Positions 28,157 to 38,198 of a stretch of DNA of 64,000 nt are shown here, one piece after another. The number at the start of each line of letters is the position of its first letter. The first letter of the stretch is position 1. The notes under the pieces are model-generated. The model was not told the DNA's origin and did no database searches. It saw nothing but the letters and a program-made list of their open reading frames with translations. Position numbers and translations under genes: made by a program. This DNA is from Desulfobacteraceae bacterium UBA2245 (GTDB taxonomy: Bacteria; Desulfobacterota; Desulfobacteria; Desulfobacterales; UBA2245), in contig DDYB01000017.1 of NCBI GenBank assembly GCA_002347265.1, forward strand, positions 38,875-102,874. The letters are read 5' to 3'.

Positions 28157-29644
28157 TCATCCCGCCGCAGGCTTCATATGCGGAAAAAGGATCACCTCGC
28201 GAATGGAGGCCGCATCGGTCAGAAGCATGACCAGCCGGTCGATGCCGATTCCCTCGCCGGCCGTCGGCGGCATACCGTACTCCAGGGCCTCAATATAATC
28301 CCTGTCCATGAAATGCGCCTCATCGTCTCCGGCATCCCGGTCAGCCACCTGCTCGGTAAAACGGGCAAGCTGGTCTTCCGGATCATTGAGTTCTGAAAAT
28401 CCATTGGCGATCTCACGGCCCGCGATAAACAGCTCAAAACGCTCGGTCAGTTCAGGTTCGGCATCGCTTCTCCGGGAAAGCGGCGATACCTCGACAGGAT
28501 ATCCGGTTACAAAAGTCGGTTGAATCAGCTTCGGCTCCACCAGAACATCGAACAGTTTGGTGATCACCTTTCCCAGACGCCCGGTTTTGGTGATTTTGAT
28601 TCCTTTTTCCGCAGCAAACGCCAGCAGCGCATCACGGTTGCTCAGCAGGGATCTGTCTATGCCGCCGATTTCCTGCAAGGCAGTCAGCAGCGGAATCCGG
28701 CGCCAGGATGCTCCGAAATCGATGGCGTGGCCCTGATACGTAATTGTCTCGGAGCCGGTCGCCTGAAGGGCTGCGTAGCGAAACATCTCTTCGGTCAGCG
28801 TCATCAATTCCTGATAGGTGGCATAGGCCTGATAGAACTCCAGCATGGTGAATTCGGGATTGTGCTTGGTGGAAATTCCCTCATTCCGGAAATTGCGGTT
28901 GATTTCAAACACCCGTTCAAACCCTCCCACCACAAGCCGCTTCAGATAAAGCTCCGGAGCGATCCTCAGATAAAGCTCCATATCCAGAGCATTATGATGG
29001 GTCTTAAACGGCGTGGCCTCCGCCCCTCCGGGGATGGGCTGCATCATCGGAGTTTCCACCTCCATAAAATCGCGTTCCAGCAGAAAGTTTCGAATGGTCT
29101 GGATGATTCGCGTACGCCGAAGGAAAATCTCCCGGACCTCCACGTTCATGATTAAATCCAGATAGCGCTGCCGATACCGTTTTTCAGGGTCCTTCAGACC
29201 ATGAAATTTTTCGGGAAGCATTCGAACCGTTTTGCTCAGCAGCCTGAATTTCTTGACCAGAAGCGTCCATTCCCCTGTATGGGTCTGGAACATATTTCCG
29301 ACAAATCCTGCAAAATCACCCACATCCAGCTGCCTGAAAACCGAATAGGCTTCCTCGCCGATCTGGTCTTTTCGAATATAGGCCTGCAGCTGACCGCTGC
29401 GATCCCGGAACCGGACAAAAGCGGCTTTACCGAACCGGTTCACGGCCATCATCCGCCCTGCCACATAAAATTCCGGCTCGTTTTTTCCTGCGGCATCCGG
29501 CCCGGCTTCAATCAGCGTTCGAATTTCCGCGATCGTGTGGGACACAGAAAAATCATTCGGATACAGATTGATGCCGCTGTTTTTCAAATCCAGCACTTTT
29601 TGTTGTCGGCGCTCCAGAAGATCGCCCGGACTTTCCATGCTCAT
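28157..29644 (-). CDS. lysS: Lysyl-tRNA synthetase, class II
   Basis: A 495-residue class II synthetase that charges tRNA-Lys. The N-terminal OB fold (residues 60-160) is followed by motif 1 (FMEVETPMMQPIPGGAEATP), motif 2 (HNPEFTMLEFYQAYATY) and motif 3 (GEGIGIDRLVMLL). All catalytic parts are present. It heads the lipid A/BAM operon, 48 bases before lolC/E. The placement lysS-lolC-lolD is common in proteobacteria. Confidence 0.97.
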   Translation of the reverse strand: MSMESPGDLLERRQQKVLDLKNSGINLYPNDFSVSHTIAEIRTLIEAGPDAAGKNEPEFYVAGRMMAVNRFGKAAFVRFRDRSGQLQAYIRKDQIGEEAYSVFRQLDVGDFAGFVGNMFQTHTGEWTLLVKKFRLLSKTVRMLPEKFHGLKDPEKRYRQRYLDLIMNVEVREIFLRRTRIIQTIRNFLLERDFMEVETPMMQPIPGGAEATPFKTHHNALDMELYLRIAPELYLKRLVVGGFERVFEINRNFRNEGISTKHNPEFTMLEFYQAYATYQELMTLTEEMFRYAALQATGSETITYQGHAIDFGASWRRIPLLTALQEIGGIDRSLLSNRDALLAFAAEKGIKITKTGRLGKVITKLFDVLVEPKLIQPTFVTGYPVEVSPLSRRSDAEPELTERFELFIAGREIANGFSELNDPEDQLARFTEQVADRDAGDDEAHFMDRDYIEALEYGMPPTAGEGIGIDRLVMLLTDAASIREVILFPHMKPAAG

Positions 29645-29831
29645 CCAATACCTGCCTGTTCTGACTTTGTCTGTATATCAAAGGGTTGTCGCAGCTTCCG
29701 GCGACAAGACACGGCTCTGATGCCGAAAAGACATCAAATCCAAGATTGATCCCCTGTTCTTTCAATAACTTGGGAATAGTCTTCAAAAATCATTCAGATT
29801 TGCTAACCTATTTTGCCCAAAGGTGTCAAGA

Positions 29832-31124
29832 CTAAGTTGGAGGCGCGATGCGGGGAAGAAGAAATCGAACGGTAGTTCCCTCTTCGGGGCCGCTCTGAAC
29901 GGTAAGCCGGCTGTCATAAGATTCCAGAATGCTGTGAACAATGGACAGTCCCAGACCTGTCCCGCGAGGCTTGGTCGTAAAAAACGGATCAAAAATCGAA
30001 GGCAGAATTTCGGGCGCGATGCCGGCTCCGGCGTCCTGAATCTCAATACAGGCCTTATCCGGTTTAACCGAAAACAAACGAACCGTTACAACGCCCGGAC
30101 CATCAACGGCCTCTGCGGCATTGAGCGCCAGATTCCAGACAACCTGATGCAAATGCATCGGATCCATCCTGACCCATATTCCCGAATCCAGTTCCCGCTC
30201 TATGGTAATCTGTCGCAAACCAGCGGCGTCATTTTCAAATAAATCCAGAATTTCATCCATCGCCGCGCATAGATGCACCTCCTTCGGTTTACCCGCCGGA
30301 GGCCTTGCAAACAGGAGAAAATTAGTTACCAGAGCGCTGAGCCGGTCGGCTTCCCGTAAAACAATCTGCATCAGCTTCTCGTGATCCGGATGGCATGGAA
30401 GCTCTTCGTACATCAACTGGATGGAGCCGGTCAGAGAGGCCAGAGGATTTTTGATCTCATGGGCCAATCCCGAAGCCATCTCGCCGACAGCGGCCAGTTT
30501 TTCAACCCGCTTGAGGTGGTCTTCCAGAGAGACCAGTTCGTTTCGAGCCCGCTTTTCCTGCTCGGCCAGCATACTGCTTAAAAAGGCCACCGAAAAGCAT
30601 GCGGCCGCTATCATTACCACATTGTACAGCACATGAGCGCCGGGGGTCGACATGGTGTCCGAAAAACCGAATGGATGAAGCCAGCCGTAATACTGCCCGC
30701 AGGCGATAACCGCATACTCAATGCTGCAAAGCGCGGCAACGATCAGGCTGCCTTTTCGAAACAGGATCATACTGGAATAAACGATGACCAGCAGATAAAG
30801 AAAGGTCAAGGGGCTGGGAAAACCGCCCGTCATAAACACCATGAATGAGGCGATCAGCGTATCAACAGCCAGCTGGATGCAGGCAAAAACAGCCGTTTGC
30901 TTCATCCGCCCGAGAATAAACGCATAGGCAATGGAAATCACAAAGATGGCCGCGGTGATTCCATAAACCATCAGAAGCGGGCTGGCCGGAGGCGATGGAC
31001 TCTGCCCGACCTGTACAACCACAATGGAAACCAGAAGAATAATGACAAACAGGATTCTAAAAAGCGTCAGCCATTTGAGCTTATTGCTCAAATGGCTCTC
31101 GGCGTTTAAGGAAGCACCATCCAT
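29832..31124 (-). CDS. PilS-like membrane histidine kinase
   Basis: A 430-residue sensor kinase. Five or six membrane helices fill residues 15-195 with no obvious periplasmic sensor domain. Then a short linker leads to the dimerisation domain with the phosphorylated histidine in GLAHEIKNPLASLTGS, and the ATPase domain with NLALNAAEAV, DAGAGIAPEI and GTGLGLSIVHSILE. The layout is that of PilS, which senses pilin in the membrane, and pilC is 43 bases upstream. No pilR regulator follows; the next gene is lysS. Confidence 0.85.
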   Translation of the reverse strand: MDGASLNAESHLSNKLKWLTLFRILFVIILLVSIVVVQVGQSPSPPASPLLMVYGITAAIFVISIAYAFILGRMKQTAVFACIQLAVDTLIASFMVFMTGGFPSPLTFLYLLVIVYSSMILFRKGSLIVAALCSIEYAVIACGQYYGWLHPFGFSDTMSTPGAHVLYNVVMIAAACFSVAFLSSMLAEQEKRARNELVSLEDHLKRVEKLAAVGEMASGLAHEIKNPLASLTGSIQLMYEELPCHPDHEKLMQIVLREADRLSALVTNFLLFARPPAGKPKEVHLCAAMDEILDLFENDAAGLRQITIERELDSGIWVRMDPMHLHQVVWNLALNAAEAVDGPGVVTVRLFSVKPDKACIEIQDAGAGIAPEILPSIFDPFFTTKPRGTGLGLSIVHSILESYDSRLTVQSGPEEGTTVRFLLPRIAPPT

Positions 31125-31167
31125 ATGGAGTCAATCAAAATCGGTTTTTAAAGTCAAATCGCGGGTC

Positions 31168-32376
31168 TTAACCGACCGCTCCGGCGATGCTGAAAATCGG
31201 CAGATACATGGCAATTACCAGCCCGCCGATAACCACGCCCAGGAAAACCAGCATAAACGGCTCGATTAATGCGGTCAGGTTCTCCACGGCCTGATCTACC
31301 TCGTCATCATAAAAATCAGCGATCTTGTCCAGCATGGCATCGAGGGCGCCCGTGGACTCTCCCACGCCGATCATCTGGCACACCATGGAAGGGAAAACGC
31401 CGCTTTCCTGAAGCGTTTCCGCCATGCCCCGGCCCTCGGCGATCCCCGAACGGGTATAGTAGACGGCTTTTTCAACGGTCTTGTTTCCGGCGGTCCTCGC
31501 CACGATGTCAAGCGCTTCAAGAATCGCCACGCCACTGGACAGCATGGTCCCCATGGTCCGGGTAAACTTGGCCACCGCCACCTTGCGGATCAGAATGCCG
31601 AATACCGGAAGTTTCAAAAGCATCTTGTCGACAGACTCTCTCCCCTTTTCGGTATTGTAATATTTCTTGAAGGCAAATATGAAAATCACCACAGCGCCGA
31701 TAATATAAAAAACCTTGCCTTTGACAAACTCGCTCATTTTGATAACCATCTCAGTGACGGCCGGCAGCCCCTGTCCCATTTCGGCGAACATCTTTTGAAA
31801 TACCGGGATAACGAAAATCAGGATGACGGCCAGCACCAGAACAGCAATGCAGAGGACCACGGTCGGATACACCATGGCGCCCTTTACCTGGCTTTTGAGC
31901 TTGGCGGCCTTTTCCATATAGCTGGACAGCCTTTTGAGAATGGTATCCAGAATACCGCCGGCCTCTCCGGCGGCAATCATGTTGACGAAAAGCGCATCAA
32001 ACGTATTGGGGAATTTTTTCAGTGCGCCGGCGAGGGTCTCGCCGCCCTCGACCGCGTCTTTGATAGACTTGAGCATTTTTTTGAAGGTTTTGTTTTCCTG
32101 CTGCGAATACAGGATATCCAGGCACTGAATGATGGGGAGCCCTGCATCGATCATGGTGGAAAACTGTCTGCAAAAAAGAATGACATCCCGCTCGGTGACC
32201 TTTGGCTGCAAAAAGGCGATGCCTTCAAGCAGATCCTTGGGCTTTGCCTTGACTTTAGTCGGCGTCACCCGAAGACGGCTCAGCTGAAATCGGGCCGCCT
32301 CTTCACTGGGCGCATCGATTTCTCCACGCTGTGTTTCATTTTTTCGATTTGTCCCTTCCCACAAATATATCGGCAT
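31168..32376 (-). CDS. pilC: Type IV pilus inner-membrane platform protein PilC
   Basis: A 402-residue protein with two T2SF domains (about residues 68-190 and 270-392) and three membrane helices. The first domain contains FCRQFSTMIDAGLPIIQCLD, and the second has TRTMGTMLSSGVAILEALD. Both are signatures of the PilC/GspF family that anchors the assembly ATPase. Neither pilB nor pilT is next to it, and upstream is a 480-base gap and a divergent gene. It should be co-transcribed with the PilS-like kinase. Confidence 0.93.
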   Translation of the reverse strand: MPIYLWEGTNRKNETQRGEIDAPSEEAARFQLSRLRVTPTKVKAKPKDLLEGIAFLQPKVTERDVILFCRQFSTMIDAGLPIIQCLDILYSQQENKTFKKMLKSIKDAVEGGETLAGALKKFPNTFDALFVNMIAAGEAGGILDTILKRLSSYMEKAAKLKSQVKGAMVYPTVVLCIAVLVLAVILIFVIPVFQKMFAEMGQGLPAVTEMVIKMSEFVKGKVFYIIGAVVIFIFAFKKYYNTEKGRESVDKMLLKLPVFGILIRKVAVAKFTRTMGTMLSSGVAILEALDIVARTAGNKTVEKAVYYTRSGIAEGRGMAETLQESGVFPSMVCQMIGVGESTGALDAMLDKIADFYDDEVDQAVENLTALIEPFMLVFLGVVIGGLVIAMYLPIFSIAGAVG

Positions 32377-32858
32377 GATTTACTCCCTTTGTTATCCTGA
32401 CAAAAATACCAAAGCGCAAACATGGAACTGATATTGACGGTATGTGGTACTAAATGGATTTCATTTTGCGCGCTTCATTTGCGGCGCGCCGCTCAAAAAC
32501 AAATTTTTCAGGTAAAAAATTAGTCCGTTATGTAACACAGATTTCAGCATACTTCAATAAACTTTACGTTTTTACAATGCTTAAGGCCAACTCCGGCCAA
32601 AGCGCGAGAATGGCATTCTAGCAAAAGCAGATGCACCCGACCGGCAAGGCTTCGAAACTTCGGCTTGATTAAAGCCCCCGGCTGTGCAAATGTTTTGAAA
32701 ATTTTTTGTGCCGGCGCATTCTTGATCCATCAAAACGGATGCGCGGAATCGGACCAGGCAAAATTCCACCCATGGGGATATTTAAGGCCTCCGAAGAATG
32801 GATTATGCCCGATATCGCCGGGTCCTGTTACAAACTCGCCAAAAGCGGCCGAACAAAT
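32377..32858. other. Divergent intergenic region, no gene recognised
   Basis: About 480 bases between pilC (-) and the DHH-CBS-nucleotidyltransferase gene (+), which must hold promoters for both. At about 32485-32496 there is a 12-base perfect palindrome, GCGGCGCGCCGC. Short frames on both strands lack motifs. The + frame of the downstream gene is open back to 32706, so that gene could start earlier than annotated. Confidence 0.45.
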
Positions 32859-35540
32859 ATGGCAACAAACCCGAACAATGCGAAAAAAGAGCTTACGATC
32901 ATCACTTCGCATATTAATGCCGATTTTGACGCTGTCGCATCCATGCTTGCAGCGCAAAAGCTTTATCCAGGCTCTCTTGTCGTCTTTCCGGGATCTCAGG
33001 AAAAAAACATTCGGGATTTCTTCATCCAGTCCATGGCCTACATGTTTAACATGGCCGATATCAAGGAAATCGATTTTTCAAAAATCAAAAGACTGGTTCT
33101 GGTCGACACCCGGCAGCCGAGCCGCATCGGAGTTTTTGCCTCACTGCTGAATCGGCCCGATGTGGAAATTCACATTTATGACCATCATCCCGGCATGAGC
33201 GATGACATTGTCGGCCATTTTCAGGTACACCGGCTCACCGGAGCAACCGTCACCATACTGACCGATCTGATTCGGGAACAAAAGATTTCCATCACCGCGG
33301 AAGAAGCGACGATCATGTGCCTGGGCATTTATGAAGACACGGGTTCCTTTAATTATGCGTCCACAAGCCCCGAGGATTTTACCGCCGCCGCTTTTCTGCT
33401 GTCCCGGGGCGCCAATCTGAACATCGTGTCCAACCTGATCGCCAGAGAATTGAATTCCGAGCAGGTCTCCCTTCTCAACGACATGCTGCAGGCCAGCACC
33501 CGCTACCGCATCAACGGAATGGAGGTGCTGATCACCAGCGTGGTTACGGACGCCTATGTGCCGGACTTCGCCCTTCTGGTCCACAAGATGGTTAAAATTG
33601 AAAATCTGGATGCCATTTTTGCGATTGCACAGATGGGCAATAAAATTTATGTGACGGCCCGAAGCCGAATCCCCGAGGTCGACGTGGGAACGGTGGCGTC
33701 GGCGCTGGGCGGCGGGGGACATCCTTACGCGGCCGCGGCCACGGTGAAAGACCGGACCCTGACTCAGGTCGAGCATGAACTGATCGACATTCTTTATAAA
33801 ATGGTGCATTCCCGCAGACAGGCCCGGGACATTATGTCTTCGCCCCCCATCACGGTGGATGCGCAGGTTTCATGTAAGGCGGCCCAGGATCTCCTTGTCC
33901 GCTACAACATCAATGCGCTTCTGGTCACCCGGAAAACCGGATCGGAAGAGAAACTGTGCGGGTACATCTCCCGGCAGGTAATTGAAAAAGCCCTGTTTCA
34001 CAAGCTCGACACCGTGCCGGTCGAAGAATACATGAACACGGAAGTCGCCTCGGTTCGGCCGGAGTCGGTCCTGAACGAAATTCAGGACAAAATCATCGAG
34101 AACAAGCAGCGCATTCTGCCGGTCGTCGACCAGAACCACATCGTCGGCGTGATAACCCGGACAGACCTTCTCAACCTGCTGGTCCGAAAAAATCGGCACT
34201 CGACCCTGGATGCTCCCGACCCGCTCAAGGAGTCGCTGCATGCCCGCACCCGGAACATCTCGAAGTTCATGGAAGAACGCCTTTCCGGCCGCATGCTGGA
34301 CATCCTGAGAAGCATTGGAACCGTCTCCAGCGAGATCGGATACGAGGCCTACGTGGTGGGGGGATTTGTCAGAGATCTTTTCCTGTTTCGGCCCAATGAG
34401 GATATCGACATCGTGATTGAAGGCGACGGCATCGAATTTGCCAGGCACTACGCCCGCATGCACGAGGCCAGGATTCACACTTATGAAAAATTCGGCACGG
34501 CGGTTATTGTCTTTCCGGACGGATTTAAAATCGACGTGGCCTCGGCCCGGCTGGAATACTATCAGTTTCCGGCCGCCCTTCCCACGGTGGAAATGAGCTC
34601 CATCAAGCTGGACATGTTTCGAAGGGATTTTACCATCAATACTCTGGCTATTCGGCTCAGCCCCGACCGATTCGGCATATTGATCGACTTTTTTTCCGCT
34701 CAAAAAGACATTAAGGAAAAGGCCATAAGAGTTCTGCACAACCTGAGCTTCGTGGAAGATCCCACCCGCGTATTCCGGGCAATCCGTTTCGAGCAGCGGT
34801 TCGGATTCAACATCGGAAAACTCACCGCCGGTCTGATTAAAAACTCAGTCAAAATGGAATTTTTCAAGCGCCTGAGCGGAAAACGCGTTTTTACCGAACT
34901 CCGCCAGCTTCTGGAAGAAGAAAATCCGGTTCCGGCCATCATGCGCCTGAACGACTACGACCTGCTCAAGGTGATCCATCCGACCGTCGAACTGACCTCG
35001 GAACTGATCGCCACGCTCAATTCGGTCAAAAAAGTCATCGCCTGGTGCGATCTTCTGTTTCTGAACGAGCCCTACATGAAGTGGCTGATATATTTTATGG
35101 CCCTGACACGGAATTGCAGCTTTGAGGTCTCGAAGGAGATCTGCCGCCGCCTCGAACTGGCGCCACGCTACCACAGCATTCTGTGTCAGGAAAGATTTGA
35201 AGCCGACCGGCGCCTTAACCAGCTTGAACGGAACCTTCCGGAAACCAACGACAGGCTTTATCATAAGCTCACGGGTTTTAAAACCGAACTGATTCTTTAT
35301 ATGATGGCGGCAACCTCGAGCGAAAACGTACAAAAAGCCATTTCTCATTTCTTTACCAATCTTCGCCGGATCAGAATCTCCGTCATGGGACGGGATCTGC
35401 TCAAATTCGGCCTCAAGCCGGGACCCGTCTTCAAGACCATTCTGGATGCCGTTTTGAACGCCAGGCTCAACGGCCGGCTTAAAACCCTCGACGACGAAAA
35501 GAACTTTGTGCGCGAGTATATCTCGCATCTCACAACCTGA
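32859..35540 (+). CDS. DHH phosphoesterase - CBS pair - tRNA nucleotidyltransferase fusion
   Basis: An 893-residue fusion. Residues 10-320 are a DHH/DHHA1 phosphoesterase (SHINADFDAVASM, LVDTRQ, YDHHPGM, and GGGGHPYAAAATV at the DHHA1 end). Residues 330-450 are two CBS repeats. From about 480 to 890 comes a class II poly(A) polymerase/CCA-adding enzyme: VVGGFVRDLFLFRPNEDIDI carries the GG-x-VRD and DxD catalytic motifs, and RRDFTINTLAI follows. In bacteria with split enzymes this fusion adds A or CC to tRNA 3' ends. The start is uncertain because the frame is open 51 codons further upstream; ATG 32859 is chosen to match the usual N-terminus. Confidence 0.9.
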   Translation: MATNPNNAKKELTIITSHINADFDAVASMLAAQKLYPGSLVVFPGSQEKNIRDFFIQSMAYMFNMADIKEIDFSKIKRLVLVDTRQPSRIGVFASLLNRPDVEIHIYDHHPGMSDDIVGHFQVHRLTGATVTILTDLIREQKISITAEEATIMCLGIYEDTGSFNYASTSPEDFTAAAFLLSRGANLNIVSNLIARELNSEQVSLLNDMLQASTRYRINGMEVLITSVVTDAYVPDFALLVHKMVKIENLDAIFAIAQMGNKIYVTARSRIPEVDVGTVASALGGGGHPYAAAATVKDRTLTQVEHELIDILYKMVHSRRQARDIMSSPPITVDAQVSCKAAQDLLVRYNINALLVTRKTGSEEKLCGYISRQVIEKALFHKLDTVPVEEYMNTEVASVRPESVLNEIQDKIIENKQRILPVVDQNHIVGVITRTDLLNLLVRKNRHSTLDAPDPLKESLHARTRNISKFMEERLSGRMLDILRSIGTVSSEIGYEAYVVGGFVRDLFLFRPNEDIDIVIEGDGIEFARHYARMHEARIHTYEKFGTAVIVFPDGFKIDVASARLEYYQFPAALPTVEMSSIKLDMFRRDFTINTLAIRLSPDRFGILIDFFSAQKDIKEKAIRVLHNLSFVEDPTRVFRAIRFEQRFGFNIGKLTAGLIKNSVKMEFFKRLSGKRVFTELRQLLEEENPVPAIMRLNDYDLLKVIHPTVELTSELIATLNSVKKVIAWCDLLFLNEPYMKWLIYFMALTRNCSFEVSKEICRRLELAPRYHSILCQERFEADRRLNQLERNLPETNDRLYHKLTGFKTELILYMMAATSSENVQKAISHFFTNLRRIRISVMGRDLLKFGLKPGPVFKTILDAVLNARLNGRLKTLDDEKNFVREYISHLTT

Positions 35541-35641
35541 TCTTTTCAAACCACCGCCCTGCAGGCGCCATTGCGCTTTCCGGCCCTCCTTCAATTCCCC
35601 AGGCCCTGAGTTTTTTGGCTGGAACAAATTGAACATTTCAC

Positions 35642-35669
35642 TTGCATATGCCGCATTTCACGCTATAGA
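35642..35669 (+). promoter_or_regulatory. Candidate sigma-70 promoter for trpS
   Basis: A -35 box TTGCAT at 35642-35647 and a -10 box TATAGA at 35664-35669 are separated by 16 bases, 58 bases before the trpS start codon. The sequence is A/T-rich relative to its surroundings. The match is by eye only. Confidence 0.4.
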
Positions 35670-35726
35670 GTGATGCCCTGAATCGAAAATGCAGGCGTCG
35701 CGACGCCGGAGACGAGGAGAATTTTC

Positions 35727-36713
35727 ATGACGACCAGAAAACGGATTTTAAGCGGAATGCGGCCGACCGGGCCTCTGCATCTGGGCAATTACCTGGGGGC
35801 GCTGGCCAACTGGGTCAAACTTCAGGATGAATACGAATGCTTCTTTTTTATCGCCGACTGGCATGCCATCACCAGCGATTATGAGAATACGGCGCCCATT
35901 TCCGGACACATTCGCAGCATGATGATCGACTGGCTCAGCAGCGGACTTTCCCCTGAAAAAAGCGTGCTGTTTGTTCAATCCCAGGTCAAGGAACATGCGG
36001 AACTGTTCCTGCTGCTTTCCATGATCACACCGGTTCCCTGGCTGGAGCGCAACCCCACCTACAAGGATCAGATTGTGCAGCTCAGCAACAAGGATCTTTC
36101 CACTTTCGGATTTCTCGGGTATCCGGTGCTGCAGGCGGCCGACATCATCATGTACAAGGCCTACGGTGTTCCGGTCGGCATGGACCAGGTTCCCCATATC
36201 GAGATCACCCGGGAAATCGCCCGGCGTTTCAACTTTCTCTATGGAGAAGTGTTTCCCGAACCCCGGGCCCTTTTGACCGAAACGCCCAAAATACTGGGCC
36301 TGGACCGCCGAAAAATGAGCAAAAGCTACAACAACGCCATTTATCTGTCCGATTCTCCGAAAGAGATCGCGGCCAAGGCCGCCCAGATGATCACCGATCC
36401 TCAGCGGGCGCGGAAAACCGATCCCGGAGATCCGGATGTATGCAATGTGTTTGAATTTCACAAAATCTATACCGACAAAGACACAACGGCCGGAATCAAC
36501 CGGCAGTGCCGGGCCGCGGAAATCGGCTGCGTGGCGTGCAAGAAAATCATGGCCGAAAATCTGATTCAAGCCCTTGAACCCATTCGTGAAAAGCAGGCCT
36601 TTTATCGGGACCGGCCAAAGCTCGTCGACGAAATAGTGATGGAAGGCAACGAAAAAGCACGCGCCGTTGCCCGCCGGACCATGGAGGAAGTGCGGGCCGC
36701 CGTCAAGCTTTAG
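35727..36713 (+). CDS. trpS: Tryptophanyl-tRNA synthetase
   Basis: A 328-residue class I synthetase that charges tRNA-Trp. The ATP-binding HIGH-like motif is GPLHLGNYLGAL near residue 17 and the KMSKS loop is RRKMSKSYNN near 195. The length is normal for bacterial TrpS (about 330). A GGAG site is present before ATG. It is followed after 57 bases by scpA, and trpS-scpA-scpB is a common order in Deltaproteobacteria and other bacteria. Confidence 0.97.
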   Translation: MTTRKRILSGMRPTGPLHLGNYLGALANWVKLQDEYECFFFIADWHAITSDYENTAPISGHIRSMMIDWLSSGLSPEKSVLFVQSQVKEHAELFLLLSMITPVPWLERNPTYKDQIVQLSNKDLSTFGFLGYPVLQAADIIMYKAYGVPVGMDQVPHIEITREIARRFNFLYGEVFPEPRALLTETPKILGLDRRKMSKSYNNAIYLSDSPKEIAAKAAQMITDPQRARKTDPGDPDVCNVFEFHKIYTDKDTTAGINRQCRAAEIGCVACKKIMAENLIQALEPIREKQAFYRDRPKLVDEIVMEGNEKARAVARRTMEEVRAAVKL

Positions 36714-36770
36714 CTCCGCAGCCATATCGAACCGGATCTTGAGCGGTTCCACGGGCAAAGAACCGATCCA

Positions 36771-37490
36771 ATGGCCATGACCCAGGAAACATACGAAATC
36801 AAGATTGAAAAAGTTTTTGAGGGCCCCATGGACCTGCTACTCCACCTCATTCGAAAAAACGAGGTGGACATATATGATATACCGATCGCCATGATCACCG
36901 AACAGTTTCTGGAGTATCTTCAGTGGCTGGACGCCATGAACATAGACTATGCCGGAGATTTTCTGGCAATGGCGTCATCCCTGACGCACATCAAATCCCG
37001 CATGCTGCTGCCGCCCCGTGAGGGGGAAGAGGACGGGGAAGACCCCCGCATGGAAATCGCCCGTCCTTTGCTGGAATATATTCAGCTCAAGCAGGTGGCC
37101 GAAAAACTCACCGCGCGCAGCCTTCTGGACGAAGATGTGTTCACGCGACCCGACTTCCGGCAGGAAATCGGGTCGGAACCGGATGCCTCCGTTATCCGGA
37201 TCGGATTGTTTGAACTGATTGATGCGTTCCAGACGCTGCTCAACTCTCGATCCTCCACGCACCACATCGATCTGAACGAGGATCGCATCTCGGTAACCGA
37301 CCGGATTTCTCAATTAGTAGATCTCCTGGAGGCCAAAGGGTCCATGACATTTGACGAACTGTTTCCACCGGCCGCGCAGAGAGATGAAATTATCGTCACC
37401 TTTCTGGCCATCCTGGAAATGGCCAAACTTTCACTGATCCAGATGGTGCAGCATGCGGGAAGCGGCATTATTCGCATCCTGTACCTGTGA
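36771..37490 (+). CDS. scpA: Segregation and condensation protein A (kleisin)
   Basis: A 239-residue kleisin that bridges the two SMC heads in the bacterial condensin complex. The N-terminal segment FEGPMDLLLHLIRKNEVDIY and the SSLTHIKSRMLLP stretch are family hallmarks, and the C-terminal winged helix is present. A second ATG two codons in is an equally possible start. Its stop codon is directly followed by the scpB start. The smc gene is not in the window. Confidence 0.96.
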   Translation: MAMTQETYEIKIEKVFEGPMDLLLHLIRKNEVDIYDIPIAMITEQFLEYLQWLDAMNIDYAGDFLAMASSLTHIKSRMLLPPREGEEDGEDPRMEIARPLLEYIQLKQVAEKLTARSLLDEDVFTRPDFRQEIGSEPDASVIRIGLFELIDAFQTLLNSRSSTHHIDLNEDRISVTDRISQLVDLLEAKGSMTFDELFPPAAQRDEIIVTFLAILEMAKLSLIQMVQHAGSGIIRILYL

Positions 37491-38102
37491 ATGAACATGC
37501 CCATGGAAGGAGAAATCAAGCATATCATTGAAAGCCTGCTTTTTGTTTCCGACGAGCCTCTGAGCATCGAACGGATCTGCGAAACGCTTGCAATCAACGA
37601 TCGGGGGCCGGTCCAAGAAGCGCTCAACGATCTTGACCGGGAATACGGAATCCGGAAAGGCGGCTTTGAGCTGCGTCGGATTGCCGACGGTTTTCAGCTC
37701 CGCACCCGGCCCGAATACGCCGAGTGGATTCGCCGGCTCAAGCAGCCTTCGCCCAAACGCATCAGCAAGGCATCGCTGGAGACCCTGGCGATAATCGCCT
37801 ACCGGCAACCTGTCATGCGTTCGGACATTGAATACATCCGGGGGGTTGACTGCGGCGGCGTGTTGCGCATTCTGCTGGAGAAAAAGCTCATCCGCATCAT
37901 GGGCCGGAAATCCATCCCCGGACGTCCCATGGTTTACGGGACAACCCGGTATTTTCTGGAGCTCTTCGAGCTGGACAGCCTCAAGGACCTGCCCACGCCC
38001 GATGAGATTCAGGCTTTCGGCGATCCGCCATCGGTTGCCCCAGCCGCAGTCCTGAAAACAAATATGAGTCTGCCGGATGACGACCCGCAAAAAAATACTT
38101 GA
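37491..38102 (+). CDS. scpB: Segregation and condensation protein B
   Basis: A 203-residue protein with two winged-helix domains that binds ScpA and modulates the SMC complex. Recognisable are IKHIIESLLFVSDEPLS at the N-terminus and KASLETLAIIAYRQPVMRSD, IEYIRGVDC near residue 105. The ATG follows the scpA TGA without a gap, implying coupled translation. The -35 box of the downstream HU promoter overlaps its stop codon. Confidence 0.96.
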   Translation: MNMPMEGEIKHIIESLLFVSDEPLSIERICETLAINDRGPVQEALNDLDREYGIRKGGFELRRIADGFQLRTRPEYAEWIRRLKQPSPKRISKASLETLAIIAYRQPVMRSDIEYIRGVDCGGVLRILLEKKLIRIMGRKSIPGRPMVYGTTRYFLELFELDSLKDLPTPDEIQAFGDPPSVAPAAVLKTNMSLPDDDPQKNT

Positions 38103-38128
38103 CTTAAGTTGCTGAAATTCAGTATGAA
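38099..38128 (+). promoter_or_regulatory. Candidate promoter for HU/IHF gene and tRNA-Val
   Basis: TTGACT at 38099-38104 and TATGAA at 38123-38128 are 18 bases apart, about 70 bases before the HU/IHF start. The -35 box overlaps the last bases of scpB. As the tRNA overlaps the HU/IHF gene, this promoter may serve both. Confidence 0.45.
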
Positions 38129-38198
38129 CTATTTCGTCCATCGGCTTTCAGGCCGCTGGAAAAGAAATTGAAGACAACTTATGCTTAAAGGAGTTTCA

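Noticed and set aside
32485..32496. Palindrome GCGGCGCGCCGC as an operator
   Set aside because: A G/C-only palindrome of 12 bases with no promoter around it; insufficient to call a binding site.
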